Source: Bacteroidales bacterium (GTDB taxonomy: Bacteria > Bacteroidota > Bacteroidia > Bacteroidales > P3). From it: 22,618 nt of DNA. The stretch spans positions 1-22,618 of the forward strand of contig JAFWOP010000040.1 in assembly GCA_017545365.1 (NCBI GenBank). The letters run 5' to 3'. Position numbers and translations under genes: made by a program. Numbering within the stretch: position 1 is the stretch's first letter; each line of letters opens with the position of its first letter. Under the pieces are notes generated by a model that saw only the letters and a program-made list of their open reading frames with translations, was not told where the DNA came from and searched no databases. Shown in pieces: positions 16,055-22,618 of the stretch.

Positions 16055-17150
16055 GTCGCCCCCCCTGCGGGGGCGTGGATTGAAACATGCCGATAGAGCA
16101 AGATACGGACACCAAGCAGCGGTCGCCCCCCCTGCGGGGGCGTGGATTGAAACGTCCCATGCGTTGTAGTCGGCAAGGGCGTCGTCGTCGCCCCCCCTGC
16201 GGGGGCGTGGATTGAAACATATAACCTAATATTAATCATTATGGACGAACAAACACGTCGCCCCCCCTGCGGGGGCGTGGATTGAAACCCTGATGGTGAA
16301 TGTTTCGTCGCCATCGAAGTCGATGTCGCCCCCCCTGCGGGGGCGTGGATTGAAACAACGTCTGAATAGTGGTCTTATCGTCAATGTCGAGGTCGCCCCC
16401 CCTGCGGGGGCGTGGATTGAAACCTTTTTGTTGAACGAGGCAGAGTAGATGCCCGCCTGTCGCCCCCCCTGCGGGGGCGTGGATTGAAACTCTATCCAAT
16501 TTGAAAGAAACTCTTTGGCAACTGCGGTGTCGCCCCCCCTGCGGGGGCGTGGATTGAAACAGCATAGAGGAGGTGACATTATAAGGAGAAACAGTCGCCC
16601 CCCCTGCGGGGGCGTGGATTGAAACACTGCACTAAGAAAGATATTAAAGACTTGTTGCAGTCGCCCCCCCTGCGGGGGCGTGGATTGAAACAATCAGTAT
16701 CTTGACTATATCAAAAAGCCTCTTCGTCGCCCCCCCTGCGGGGGCGTGGATTGAAACAATCCAAGTCATCGGCCCTTGACATGCCCACCGACGGTCGCCC
16801 CCCCTGCGGGGGCGTGGATTGAAACTCGCAATAGTTGGGGAACATTCTCAATAAATGGTATGTCGCCCCCCCTGCGGGGGCGTGGATTGAAACATTATGC
16901 CGATGGTCAATACTACACAGCATCTACCGTCGCCCCCCCTGCGGGGGCGTGGATTGAAACAATCCCAACAGTGACAAGGTCGGTTGGCTTGGCAAGTCGC
17001 CCCCCCTGCGGGGGCGTGGATTGAAACATCCTACGCTTGCCACCCTTTCCGCTTGCCAAAGTCGCCCCCCTGCGGGGGCGTGGATTGAAACTCGTCGAAC
17101 TTGACGGAGTCCTTAGCGGCTTTCCGTCGCCCCCCTGCGGGGCGTGAAAC
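16055..17150 (+). CRISPR. Type I-C CRISPR array, 17 repeats and 16 spacers
   Basis: Fifteen identical 32-bp repeats begin at 16055, 16122, 16187, 16257, 16325, 16392, 16459, 16529, 16594, 16660, 16726, 16794, 16862, 16929 and 16996, then a 31-bp variant (17061-17091) and a 25-bp degenerate one (17126-17150). The repeat starts GTCGCCCCCCC, has a CGCCCCC/GGGGGCG stem, and ends GTGGATTGAAAC, the type I-C pattern. Spacers are 33-38 bp (35,33,38,36,35,35,38,33,34,34,36,36,35,35,33,34) and all differ. Transcription should run in the same direction as the cas genes, with the 3' ATTGAAAC becoming the crRNA handle. I saw no spacer that matches elsewhere in this window. Confidence 0.98.
17061..17150 (+). 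repeat. Decayed leader-distal CRISPR repeats
   Basis: The 16th repeat (17061-17091) has lost one C from the C-run. The 17th (17126-17150) has lost one C, one G and the GGATT before GAAAC. Decay at this end is the normal sign of the oldest, leader-distal end and supports the orientation given. Confidence 0.9.
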
Positions 17151-17434
17151 AAAACTCTTGGTGGTAATGATGATAGTTGAGCTAAAGGGTACTATGCTTT
17201 TTATTGCTCCCCCATGCTCCATTAGGATCGTGAACGCACGATACAAACAACTTTTATACAGATTATTAGCTCAATTTAGGCATCTAAATCTTAAAGTGAG
17301 CTTATGAGTTTCGGGGAAGAATGTTTGAAAAGGCGAAGGCGGGGAGAATGGGCTGCCAACGGAATGGGATTTCTTACGGGCGTGCCGCCCATATCCCTAT
17401 ACAATAAATGTCGGCATCCAGCGTTATTGCTATT

Positions 17435-17641
17435 ATGAGACATACCAGACGAAATATCTTGCTGGCCCTGATTGCGCTTATGCTGCTGACCACTCTGGCG
17501 GCCTGTAGCAACAAAGGGGTGCGCATGCCCAAACACCGCAAACGCCGCCATTGCGACTGCCCCACCTTTACAGAAACATACACCTCATCTCCTTATAACA
17601 CAAACAGCACATGTCTCCTGACGAATATAAGTCCATCCTAG
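17435..17641 (+). CDS. Small lipoprotein
   Basis: From the ATG at 17435 the product is 68 residues: a basic start (MRHTRRN), a hydrophobic stretch, and the lipobox LAACS with C24 as the lipidated cysteine. The mature part is short and very basic (MPKHRKRRHCDCPTF), a pattern I associate with small Bacteroidota lipoproteins of unknown function. An in-frame ATG at 17408 is less likely because it places nine residues before the normal signal peptide. The last 31 bp overlap the next gene in another frame. About 280 bp upstream of it, after the array, hold no gene. Confidence 0.65.
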   Translation: MRHTRRNILLALIALMLLTTLAACSNKGVRMPKHRKRRHCDCPTFTETYTSSPYNTNSTCLLTNISPS

Positions 17642-18240
17642 CCAAATACCTGCCAACCGAGGCCGTCGACCCGGTGTACGACTTTTTCGACCGACACAAA
17701 ATCTTCTTGCACATCACCCGCCAGCGTTATTCGAAGCTGGGCGACTACCGTTGGCCACAGCATGGCCGCAACTACCATGCCATCAGTGTCAACGGCAATC
17801 TGAACCCCTACCACTTCCTGCTGGTGCTGCTCCACGAGATGGCGCACTTCAACACCCATCAGGCCTACGGCACCAACGTCCAACCCCACGGCCACGAATG
17901 GCAGGAAGCTTACCGACAGCTGCTGCTCCAGTACCTGACGATATTCCCCAACGACTTGGCGGCGCTGATAAAGCGATACACTGCCCGCATCCCGCTCAGC
18001 CGCACGGTGGAAAAGCAGCTTGACGCACAAATCCGCCACTACGACCCCGACTACAGTCCCTCGGCCGACCTCACACTAGACCAGTTGCCCGTAGGCACCG
18101 ATTTCCGCATCGTAGCCAAGCCATGGAAGCCTTTCCGCTCGCTGGAACGGCGGCGTACCCGATGGATGTGCCTCGGATTAGACGACAACAAGAAATACCT
18201 TGTGAGCGGCACTGCCGTCGTCGAAGTAATCAATCAATAA
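17611..18240 (+). CDS. SprT-like zinc metalloprotease domain protein
   Basis: The 209-residue protein has the zinc-binding HEMAHF at H75-H79 and a downstream HGHEW (H93-H95), the pattern of SprT/Spartan-like domains. The block HAISVNGNLNP before the helix is also typical of bacterial SprT-like proteins. Eukaryotic Spartan cleaves DNA-protein crosslinks; the role of bacterial members is less clear. The C-terminal part (about 130-209) may be an additional small beta domain. It overlaps the lipoprotein gene at its start and converges on pcm, with stops overlapping by 7 bp (18234-18240). Confidence 0.82.
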   Translation: MSPDEYKSILAKYLPTEAVDPVYDFFDRHKIFLHITRQRYSKLGDYRWPQHGRNYHAISVNGNLNPYHFLLVLLHEMAHFNTHQAYGTNVQPHGHEWQEAYRQLLLQYLTIFPNDLAALIKRYTARIPLSRTVEKQLDAQIRHYDPDYSPSADLTLDQLPVGTDFRIVAKPWKPFRSLERRRTRWMCLGLDDNKKYLVSGTAVVEVINQ

Positions 18241-18896
18241 TTGCGGCCTTGGAGCATCGGCACGAACTTGGCGTCGCCGCAGTCCTCCACCTGCCACTGG
18301 TCGGGGGTGCCGCCCAGCTTGGTGATACGGAGCATCCGCTGCTCCTCCCCCCCTACGGGTATCACCATGATGCCGCCTACCTTGAGCACGCGCATCAGCC
18401 CTTCGGGCACCTCGGGGGCGCCACAGGTGACCAAGATGCGGTCGAAGACCAGCTCCGTCCTTTCGGGAATACCATTGAAACTGTCACCCAAAAAACACTT
18501 GGCATGATAGTTGAGGCGTGCCAGCAGTTCTTTGGTCTTTTTGAATAACTGATACTGACGTTCCACAGTATACACGCGTGCCCCCATTTCACATAAGATG
18601 GCAGTCTGATAACCGCTACCTGTGCCTATCTCCAGCACCGTCATGAGCGGCTTCAGCGATAGAAGCTGGGTCTGCCATGCCACCGTATAGGGTTTCGAAA
18701 TAGTCTGCCCGCAATCGATTTCCACCGCATGGTCTATGTCATAGATAAATGTGTCCAACAGCGTTTCGCTGATAAACCAATGGCGAGGCAGTTTTTCGAC
18801 CACTTCTAACACCTTCTTGTCGGTGATGCCACGTTCGGCCAACTGTTTCGCCATCCGGCGGCGCCAGGCCTGATATTTAGGGGTGTCGGGCTGCAT
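18234..18896 (-). CDS. pcm: Protein-L-isoaspartate O-methyltransferase
   Basis: The 220-residue enzyme uses S-adenosylmethionine to methylate isoaspartyl residues, starting repair of aged proteins in the cytoplasm. It has the family signature DCGQTISKPY (61-70), the SAM-binding motif VLEIGTGSGYQTA (87-99), and VYTVER after it. I place the start at 18896 (MQPDTPKYQAW), which gives TGA-C-ATG spacing directly after thiL, rather than the in-frame ATG at 18926 inside thiL. Length is normal for the family. It is probably co-transcribed with thiL. Confidence 0.94.
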   Translation of the reverse strand: MQPDTPKYQAWRRRMAKQLAERGITDKKVLEVVEKLPRHWFISETLLDTFIYDIDHAVEIDCGQTISKPYTVAWQTQLLSLKPLMTVLEIGTGSGYQTAILCEMGARVYTVERQYQLFKKTKELLARLNYHAKCFLGDSFNGIPERTELVFDRILVTCGAPEVPEGLMRVLKVGGIMVIPVGGEEQRMLRITKLGGTPDQWQVEDCGDAKFVPMLQGRNY

Positions 18897-18897
18897 G

Positions 18898-19950
18898 TCA
18901 GTTCGTTCCTTTCCAGCCTTGGGCACGCAGCTCTATCGTGCTGTTTTGCGGTGTCACCATCACGGCAGGAGAGCCCTCCTCGGTGATGTGGCCGATGATG
19001 TGTATTTCTTTGCTCTCCTTCACCTTCTCGTAGTCCTTTTGGTCGATGGTGAAGAGCAGCTCGTAATCCTCGCCTCCATTGAGCGCGTTGCTGACGGGCA
19101 GCATATTCTGGCTCATCTCGGAGCAGACACGGGTGGTCTGGTAGTCGATGGGGAGCCGTTCCTCATACACCTGACAGCCGCACTTGCTCTGGCGGCAGAT
19201 GTGCAGCAGTTCGCTGGCCAGGCCGTCGCTCACGTCAATCATCGAGGTTGGCACGATGTCCTTCTCAGCCAGGAACTTCACGATGTCGGCACGGGGCTCG
19301 GGCTTGAGATAGCGTTCCAGCACATAGTCGTAGCTGTCCAGGTCGGGTTTGAAGTCGGGGTTGGCTTGGAAGGTTACCTTTTCGCGTTCAAGCACCAACA
19401 GGCCGCTATAGGCACTACCCAGGTCGCCGCTCACGCAGATAAGGTCGTGCAGCTTGGCGCCACTTCGGTAGACGATTTTGTCGCTTTCTACTTCACCGAT
19501 GGCTGTTACAGAGATAACCATGCCCAGACGGCTGGAAGAGGTGTCGCCTCCCACCAGGTCCACATCGTAGCGGTCGCAACAGAGGCGGATGCCGGCATAC
19601 AATTCCTCCAGTGCTTCGACCGAGAAGCGGTTGCTCACCGCCACACCCACCAGCACCTGGCGCGGCACAGCGTTCATGGCGCACACGTCGCTGATGCCGA
19701 TGGCTACAGCCTTATAACCCAGATGGCGCAAGGGCGTGTATGTCATGTCGAAGTGGATACCTTCCACCAGCATGTCGGTCGAGACGACCGTTTTTTTCTT
19801 TCCCGTGCCCAGCACAGCACAGTCGTCCCCGACGCCCTTCACCGTGCTCTTGTTCACATGGGGGAAGTCGTCCGTAAGACGCTCAATCAGCGCAAATTCT
19901 CCTAGGGTCTCCAGCTCCGTGCGGCCCTCTTGATATTCCAAATGCTCCAT
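18898..19950 (-). CDS. thiL: Thiamine-phosphate kinase
   Basis: The 350-residue ATP-dependent kinase converts thiamine monophosphate to the diphosphate cofactor. ThiL motifs are the N-terminal block LGEFALIERLT, GVGDDCAVL (39-47), STDMLVEGIHFD, LVGGDTS, SMIDVSDGLASEL and NGGEDYELLFT. I choose the start at 19950 (MEHLEYQEG); the ATG at 19995 would add 15 residues and overlap the promoter. It is the first gene of a two-gene minus-strand unit with pcm, and no other thiamine genes are nearby. Confidence 0.95.
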   Translation of the reverse strand: MEHLEYQEGRTELETLGEFALIERLTDDFPHVNKSTVKGVGDDCAVLGTGKKKTVVSTDMLVEGIHFDMTYTPLRHLGYKAVAIGISDVCAMNAVPRQVLVGVAVSNRFSVEALEELYAGIRLCCDRYDVDLVGGDTSSSRLGMVISVTAIGEVESDKIVYRSGAKLHDLICVSGDLGSAYSGLLVLEREKVTFQANPDFKPDLDSYDYVLERYLKPEPRADIVKFLAEKDIVPTSMIDVSDGLASELLHICRQSKCGCQVYEERLPIDYQTTRVCSEMSQNMLPVSNALNGGEDYELLFTIDQKDYEKVKESKEIHIIGHITEEGSPAVMVTPQNSTIELRAQGWKGTN

Positions 19951-19972
19951 TGTTAAATAATTAAAACGTTTG

Positions 19973-19980
19973 CAAAAGTA
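19973..19980 (-). promoter_or_regulatory. Candidate -7 promoter element for thiL-pcm
   Basis: Read on the minus strand, TACTTTTG fits TAnnTTTG exactly and ends about 22 bp before the thiL ATG chosen here. An AT-rich stretch lies upstream, but no clear -33 box is seen. Confidence 0.6.
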
Positions 19981-20099
19981 CACAATTTTTTCCACATCAC
20001 CGACGTTATATAAAAAATCTTTTCAACAACTACCTATGTATTATTATGCCGCCAGCGATAGAAAGAGACACATTTTACATAGGAAAGAAATGACTAAAG

Positions 20100-20441
20100 A
20101 TGCAAAAGAACGACTTAGAAACATACTGCAAGATGCTCACCGACAAATATGTCAGTCTTGAGAGGCAATACAACACCCTTAAGGAACGGCATATGGCCAG
20201 CGAGGCTCGTCATAAAAAGAAATACGACACCATGGAAAAAGAGTTCCAAAAGCAAATCGAGGCCAATCGAGCATTGAAGCGAACAAATGCAGACCTGAAA
20301 AAAGAAATCCAGCACACCGATGTGTACAAAGACCTCCTTCAAGAGGTCAAACACCTGAAATCGCGCATCAAGCATCTGGAAGAATCGCGCGACCGCCTGA
20401 TTGGACAGCTTAATTTTTACAATAATAACAATACCCAATAA
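20100..20441 (+). CDS. Coiled-coil protein of unknown function
   Basis: I do not recognise the family. The 113-residue product is almost entirely charged and helical (LERQYNTLKERHMASEARH, then KEFQKQIEANRALKRTNADL), with heptad-like leucines. It is a predicted coiled coil from about residue 15 to 105, with a short Asn-rich tail (NNNNT). There is no signal peptide or membrane segment. It may pair with another protein as a scaffold. It lies 11 bp before the lipoprotein gene on the same strand and starts about 150 bp from the divergent thiL. Confidence 0.72.
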   Translation: MQKNDLETYCKMLTDKYVSLERQYNTLKERHMASEARHKKKYDTMEKEFQKQIEANRALKRTNADLKKEIQHTDVYKDLLQEVKHLKSRIKHLEESRDRLIGQLNFYNNNNTQ

Positions 20442-20452
20442 TTCTATCCATT

Positions 20453-21007
20453 ATGAAAAAAAGAATTCTTGCACTCATGACGATCGTAGCCCTTGTAATG
20501 TGCGGCTGCGAAAAAGACCCTAACGGATCCTCCAACAATCCGAATGGCAACACCGATGAGCCCGTCATCGACATCACCCCCTATCTGGGCAAATACATGA
20601 TGACCCGCCATACCGAACTTTCCATCTCGGTACTCAACATGTTCACCTTCCCCCTGGACCGAGACTTGGACGTTGAGATTGTCACCATCAAGCAGGACCC
20701 CACTGTGGAACATGGCCTCATCATCAGCAACAACGATGCCCTCTATCTGCGCGGCGTGGTCGACACCAACGGCCTACACCTCCAAAATGACACCATCAAC
20801 ATTGTCATCGACACCACCATCGGCACCTTCCCCATCAACCTGGGTGTCAGCGTCAGCATGACCCACCCCATCATCCAACCGCCAGTGGACGGCAAGATGG
20901 AATGGACCAGCGTGGCCAGCGGCAGCGCCTCAACCACCATCTTAGGCATGCCTGTCTCCGCCACTATCACCGGCGACATGCGCTATAAGACCGTCGTCCG
21001 GAACTAA
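20453..21007 (+). CDS. Lipoprotein of unknown function
   Basis: The 184-residue product has a signal peptide (MKKRILALMTIVALV) and lipobox MCGC with C19 as the likely lipidated cysteine, followed by EKDPNGSSNNPNG, a flexible linker. The mature part is beta-rich (YLGKYMMTRHTELSISV, DLDVEIVTIKQ), resembling small calycin- or lipocalin-like lipoproteins, but no family can be named. It should sit in a membrane facing the periplasm or the cell surface. A strong terminator follows 24 bp after the stop. Confidence 0.8.
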   Translation: MKKRILALMTIVALVMCGCEKDPNGSSNNPNGNTDEPVIDITPYLGKYMMTRHTELSISVLNMFTFPLDRDLDVEIVTIKQDPTVEHGLIISNNDALYLRGVVDTNGLHLQNDTINIVIDTTIGTFPINLGVSVSMTHPIIQPPVDGKMEWTSVASGSASTTILGMPVSATITGDMRYKTVVRN

Positions 21008-21031
21008 TGCAAAGAAATTAGACACAGACAG

Positions 21032-21062
21032 AGCCGTCACCCGTCCGGTGGCGGCTTTTGTT
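21032..21062 (+). terminator. Intrinsic terminator after the lipoprotein gene
   Basis: AGCCGTCACC (21032-21041) pairs with GGTGGCGGCT (21047-21056), with one G-U pair, around a 5-nt loop. TTTTGTTT follows. It separates the lipoprotein unit from the methyltransferase. Confidence 0.85.
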
Positions 21063-21121
21063 TAGTGCGGGGGGCAATATTTTCGAGGAACTGGCGTTAA
21101 TAACGGTGATTAGTTATCAAT

Positions 21122-22429
21122 ATGACAACAAGAAGGAAGAATATATCACTGGTTAACTTTCCCGAAGAGGAGCGCGTGGAAAAGAATTTCGGCATGAAGT
21201 TCTATAGTGAAACCTCTTACGAGAATCATATGGCTGTGTTGAGCCACTGGTTGCACAACCGCCACTGCGAAATTGGGAAAGAGGAGAAAATGGAGATAGT
21301 GCAAGCCATACGTGATTATTTGGAAAGAAGAGAGGTCCAACAAGGAATCAACCTTGACGAATTGAGTGATAGCGAATTGCTGAAAGTTGCTGAAGACCCG
21401 GCACAATACAGCCTCTTCACGGACTTCTACAATGTTCCTTTCCCTGCACCCGAAAATCCCCAACATGCTTTTATTGACCTTTTCGCAGGTATTGGTGGTA
21501 TTCGTATCCCATTTGACGAAATGGGTTACGATTGCGTGTTCAGTAGCGAGTGGGACGCAAAAGCTTGTCAAACTTACTTTGCCAACTTTGGAACAGTCCC
21601 CTTTGGAGATATCACCAAGATTCCTGCTGAACGTATACCCAAACATGATGTGTTATTGGCCGGCTTTCCCTGCCAAGCATTTAGTATCATGGGCAAGATG
21701 CAGGGTTTTGCCGATACTCGTGGCACAATGTTCTTCGAAATTGAGCGTATTCTCAAACACCACCATACACCATATATACTACTTGAAAACGTAAAGCAGC
21801 TTGTCGGACATGATGGTGGTCGTACATTCAGAGTTATTCTTGAAAGACTAAACCAACTCGGTTACCATGTCAAATGGCAAATACTTAACGCCCTAGACTT
21901 TGGTTTACCTCAGAAACGCGAACGCGTTATTATTGTTGGTTTTCTCGACAAGGCTGACTGTGATGCATTCTCGTTTGATATTCCCCACATCCCATACAGC
22001 CTTGCTGATATCCTCGAACCCGATGAAAATGTCGACCCTTCATTATTCGCTTCCGACCATATCGTTACTAAGCGTCGCGAAAAAACTGTAGGGAAAAGCA
22101 TTGTTTACCCCTCAATATGGCATGAGAACAAGGCAGGTGACATATCCGTACATGACTATTCATGTGCACTCCGTACAGGTGCGTCGTACAATTACCTGCT
22201 CGTAAACGGTGTACGCCGTCCCACTTCGCGCGAATTGCTTCGGCTGCAAGGGTTCCCTGAAAAATATAGAATTGCCGTATCACATCAGGACATCCGCCGG
22301 CAGACTGGCAACAGTGTGGCCGTGCCAATGATTCGTATGGTTGCGCAGAAGATAAACGAAATAATAGAAAGGAAAGAACCAAATGGAACATCCCAAGTTA
22401 AGAGATTCAAAACGATTGCTTACGCATGA
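21122..22429 (+). CDS. DNA (cytosine-5-)-methyltransferase, Dcm/HpaII-like
   Basis: The 435-residue enzyme transfers methyl groups from SAM to C5 of cytosine at a specific DNA site. Motif I FIDLFAGIGG (117-126), the catalytic PCQ with C184, ENV (222-224), QKRER (264-268) and the C-terminal RQTGNSVAVP are all present, so it should be active. About 115 residues precede motif I; the segment EDPAQYSLFTDF resembles the leader of HpaII-type enzymes, but the target site cannot be read from sequence alone. No full restriction gene is adjacent; the following short ORF overlaps its last 47 bp. It could be an orphan methylase or half of a broken restriction-modification pair. Confidence 0.93.
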   Translation: MTTRRKNISLVNFPEEERVEKNFGMKFYSETSYENHMAVLSHWLHNRHCEIGKEEKMEIVQAIRDYLERREVQQGINLDELSDSELLKVAEDPAQYSLFTDFYNVPFPAPENPQHAFIDLFAGIGGIRIPFDEMGYDCVFSSEWDAKACQTYFANFGTVPFGDITKIPAERIPKHDVLLAGFPCQAFSIMGKMQGFADTRGTMFFEIERILKHHHTPYILLENVKQLVGHDGGRTFRVILERLNQLGYHVKWQILNALDFGLPQKRERVIIVGFLDKADCDAFSFDIPHIPYSLADILEPDENVDPSLFASDHIVTKRREKTVGKSIVYPSIWHENKAGDISVHDYSCALRTGASYNYLLVNGVRRPTSRELLRLQGFPEKYRIAVSHQDIRRQTGNSVAVPMIRMVAQKINEIIERKEPNGTSQVKRFKTIAYA

Positions 22430-22493
22430 GCCCTACCCTCTCAACGAAATTCCAGAGAAAATCATTATGCAAATAGGTAAGGCTCTAGTTTGA
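22383..22493 (+). pseudogene. 36-codon ORF, possible remnant of a restriction endonuclease gene
   Basis: An ATG at 22383, within the methylase 3' end, opens a 36-residue frame (MEHPKLRDSKRLLTHEPYPL then NEIPEKIIMQIGKALV) ending at a TGA. The overlap arrangement and the segment look like the start of a type II restriction endonuclease, but I cannot name the enzyme. If so, the gene is cut short 36 codons in; repeat hairpins begin 20 bp later. It could equally be a chance frame. Confidence 0.35.
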
Positions 22494-22512
22494 TAAAAGA
22501 CTGATTTTTTAA

Positions 22513-22605
22513 CAGCATCGAAGATGCTGAATTTCAATAACCCCACACAAGGAACGCAGTGTGGGGTCAACGAAAACCCTACTACTCAGCGTCCCGGAGG
22601 GACGC
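22513..22605. repeat. Cluster of three perfect hairpin repeats
   Basis: CAGCATC/GATGCTG (22513-22529, 3-nt loop), CCCCACAC/GTGTGGGG (22541-22566, 10-nt loop) and GCGTCCC/GGGACGC (22589-22605, 3-nt loop) follow each other within 93 bp after the methylase. Sequences of this kind recur between genes in Bacteroidales and are probably REP-like elements; the first two may also stop transcription. The cluster probably continues past the window end. Confidence 0.75.
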
Positions 22606-22618
22606 GACAATGGGAAAG

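Noticed and set aside
15976..17152. Several open frames with repeated FQSTPPQGGR and FNPRPRRGGD peptides
   Set aside because: These are translations of the CRISPR repeats, not proteins.
17227..17242. ATCGTG/CACGAT hairpin after the CRISPR array as a terminator
   Set aside because: The stem is only 6 bp and no T-run follows, so it is too weak to call.
18883..19905. A 340-codon open frame on the plus strand opposite thiL
   Set aside because: It is antisense to thiL, which carries all its conserved motifs; the plus-strand product resembles nothing.

Overview
The window looks like a chromosomal segment of a member of the Bacteroidota, probably of the order Bacteroidales. Three things suggest this: candidate promoters of the TAnnTTTG type, gene families typical of the group (small lipoproteins, an acyltransferase-3, a CPBP protease next to an ABC exporter), and REP-like hairpin repeats. 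Genus cannot be fixed from the sequence alone. The flanks are fairly GC-rich, while the centre (about 6.5-12.9 kb) is clearly AT-richer.

Left region (1-6159, all + strand, tightly packed): the 3' end of a secreted or periplasmic thioredoxin-domain protein; three consecutive small four-helix membrane proteins that look like tandem paralogues; an acyltransferase-3 membrane protein; a NatA/NatB-like ABC exporter pair; and a CPBP (Abi) intramembrane protease. This looks like one or two cell-envelope operons.

Intergenic stretch (6160-7077): no convincing gene. It holds a 52-bp near-perfect palindrome, a 23-bp direct repeat and several shorter inverted repeats, then a TAnnTTTG promoter ahead of the cas genes.

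Central region (7078-17150): a complete type I-C CRISPR-Cas locus, cas3-cas5c-cas8c-cas7c-[rhuM]-cas4-cas1-cas2, followed by an array of 17 repeats and 16 spacers. As usual for type I-C there is no cas6; Cas5c is the expected pre-crRNA nuclease. The unusual point is an intact RhuM-family gene sitting in the same direction with 3-6 bp junctions between the interference genes and the adaptation genes. That gene carries a perfect 37-bp palindrome inside its coding sequence. Base composition changes at the same point. The distal end of the array is decayed, which fixes the leader end next to cas2.

Right region (17151-22618): a small lipoprotein gene overlapping a SprT-like zinc protease gene; a convergent thiL-pcm pair on the minus strand (thiamine-phosphate kinase and protein-L-isoaspartate methyltransferase); a coiled-coil protein; a lipoprotein followed by a terminator; and a Dcm/HpaII-like cytosine-5 DNA methyltransferase. 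The methyltransferase overlaps a 36-codon ORF that may be the remnant of a partner restriction gene. The window ends in another cluster of hairpin repeats.

The locus therefore combines an adaptive CRISPR system, a RhuM gene of unknown role embedded in it, and a possibly orphaned DNA methyltransferase, set between housekeeping and envelope genes.
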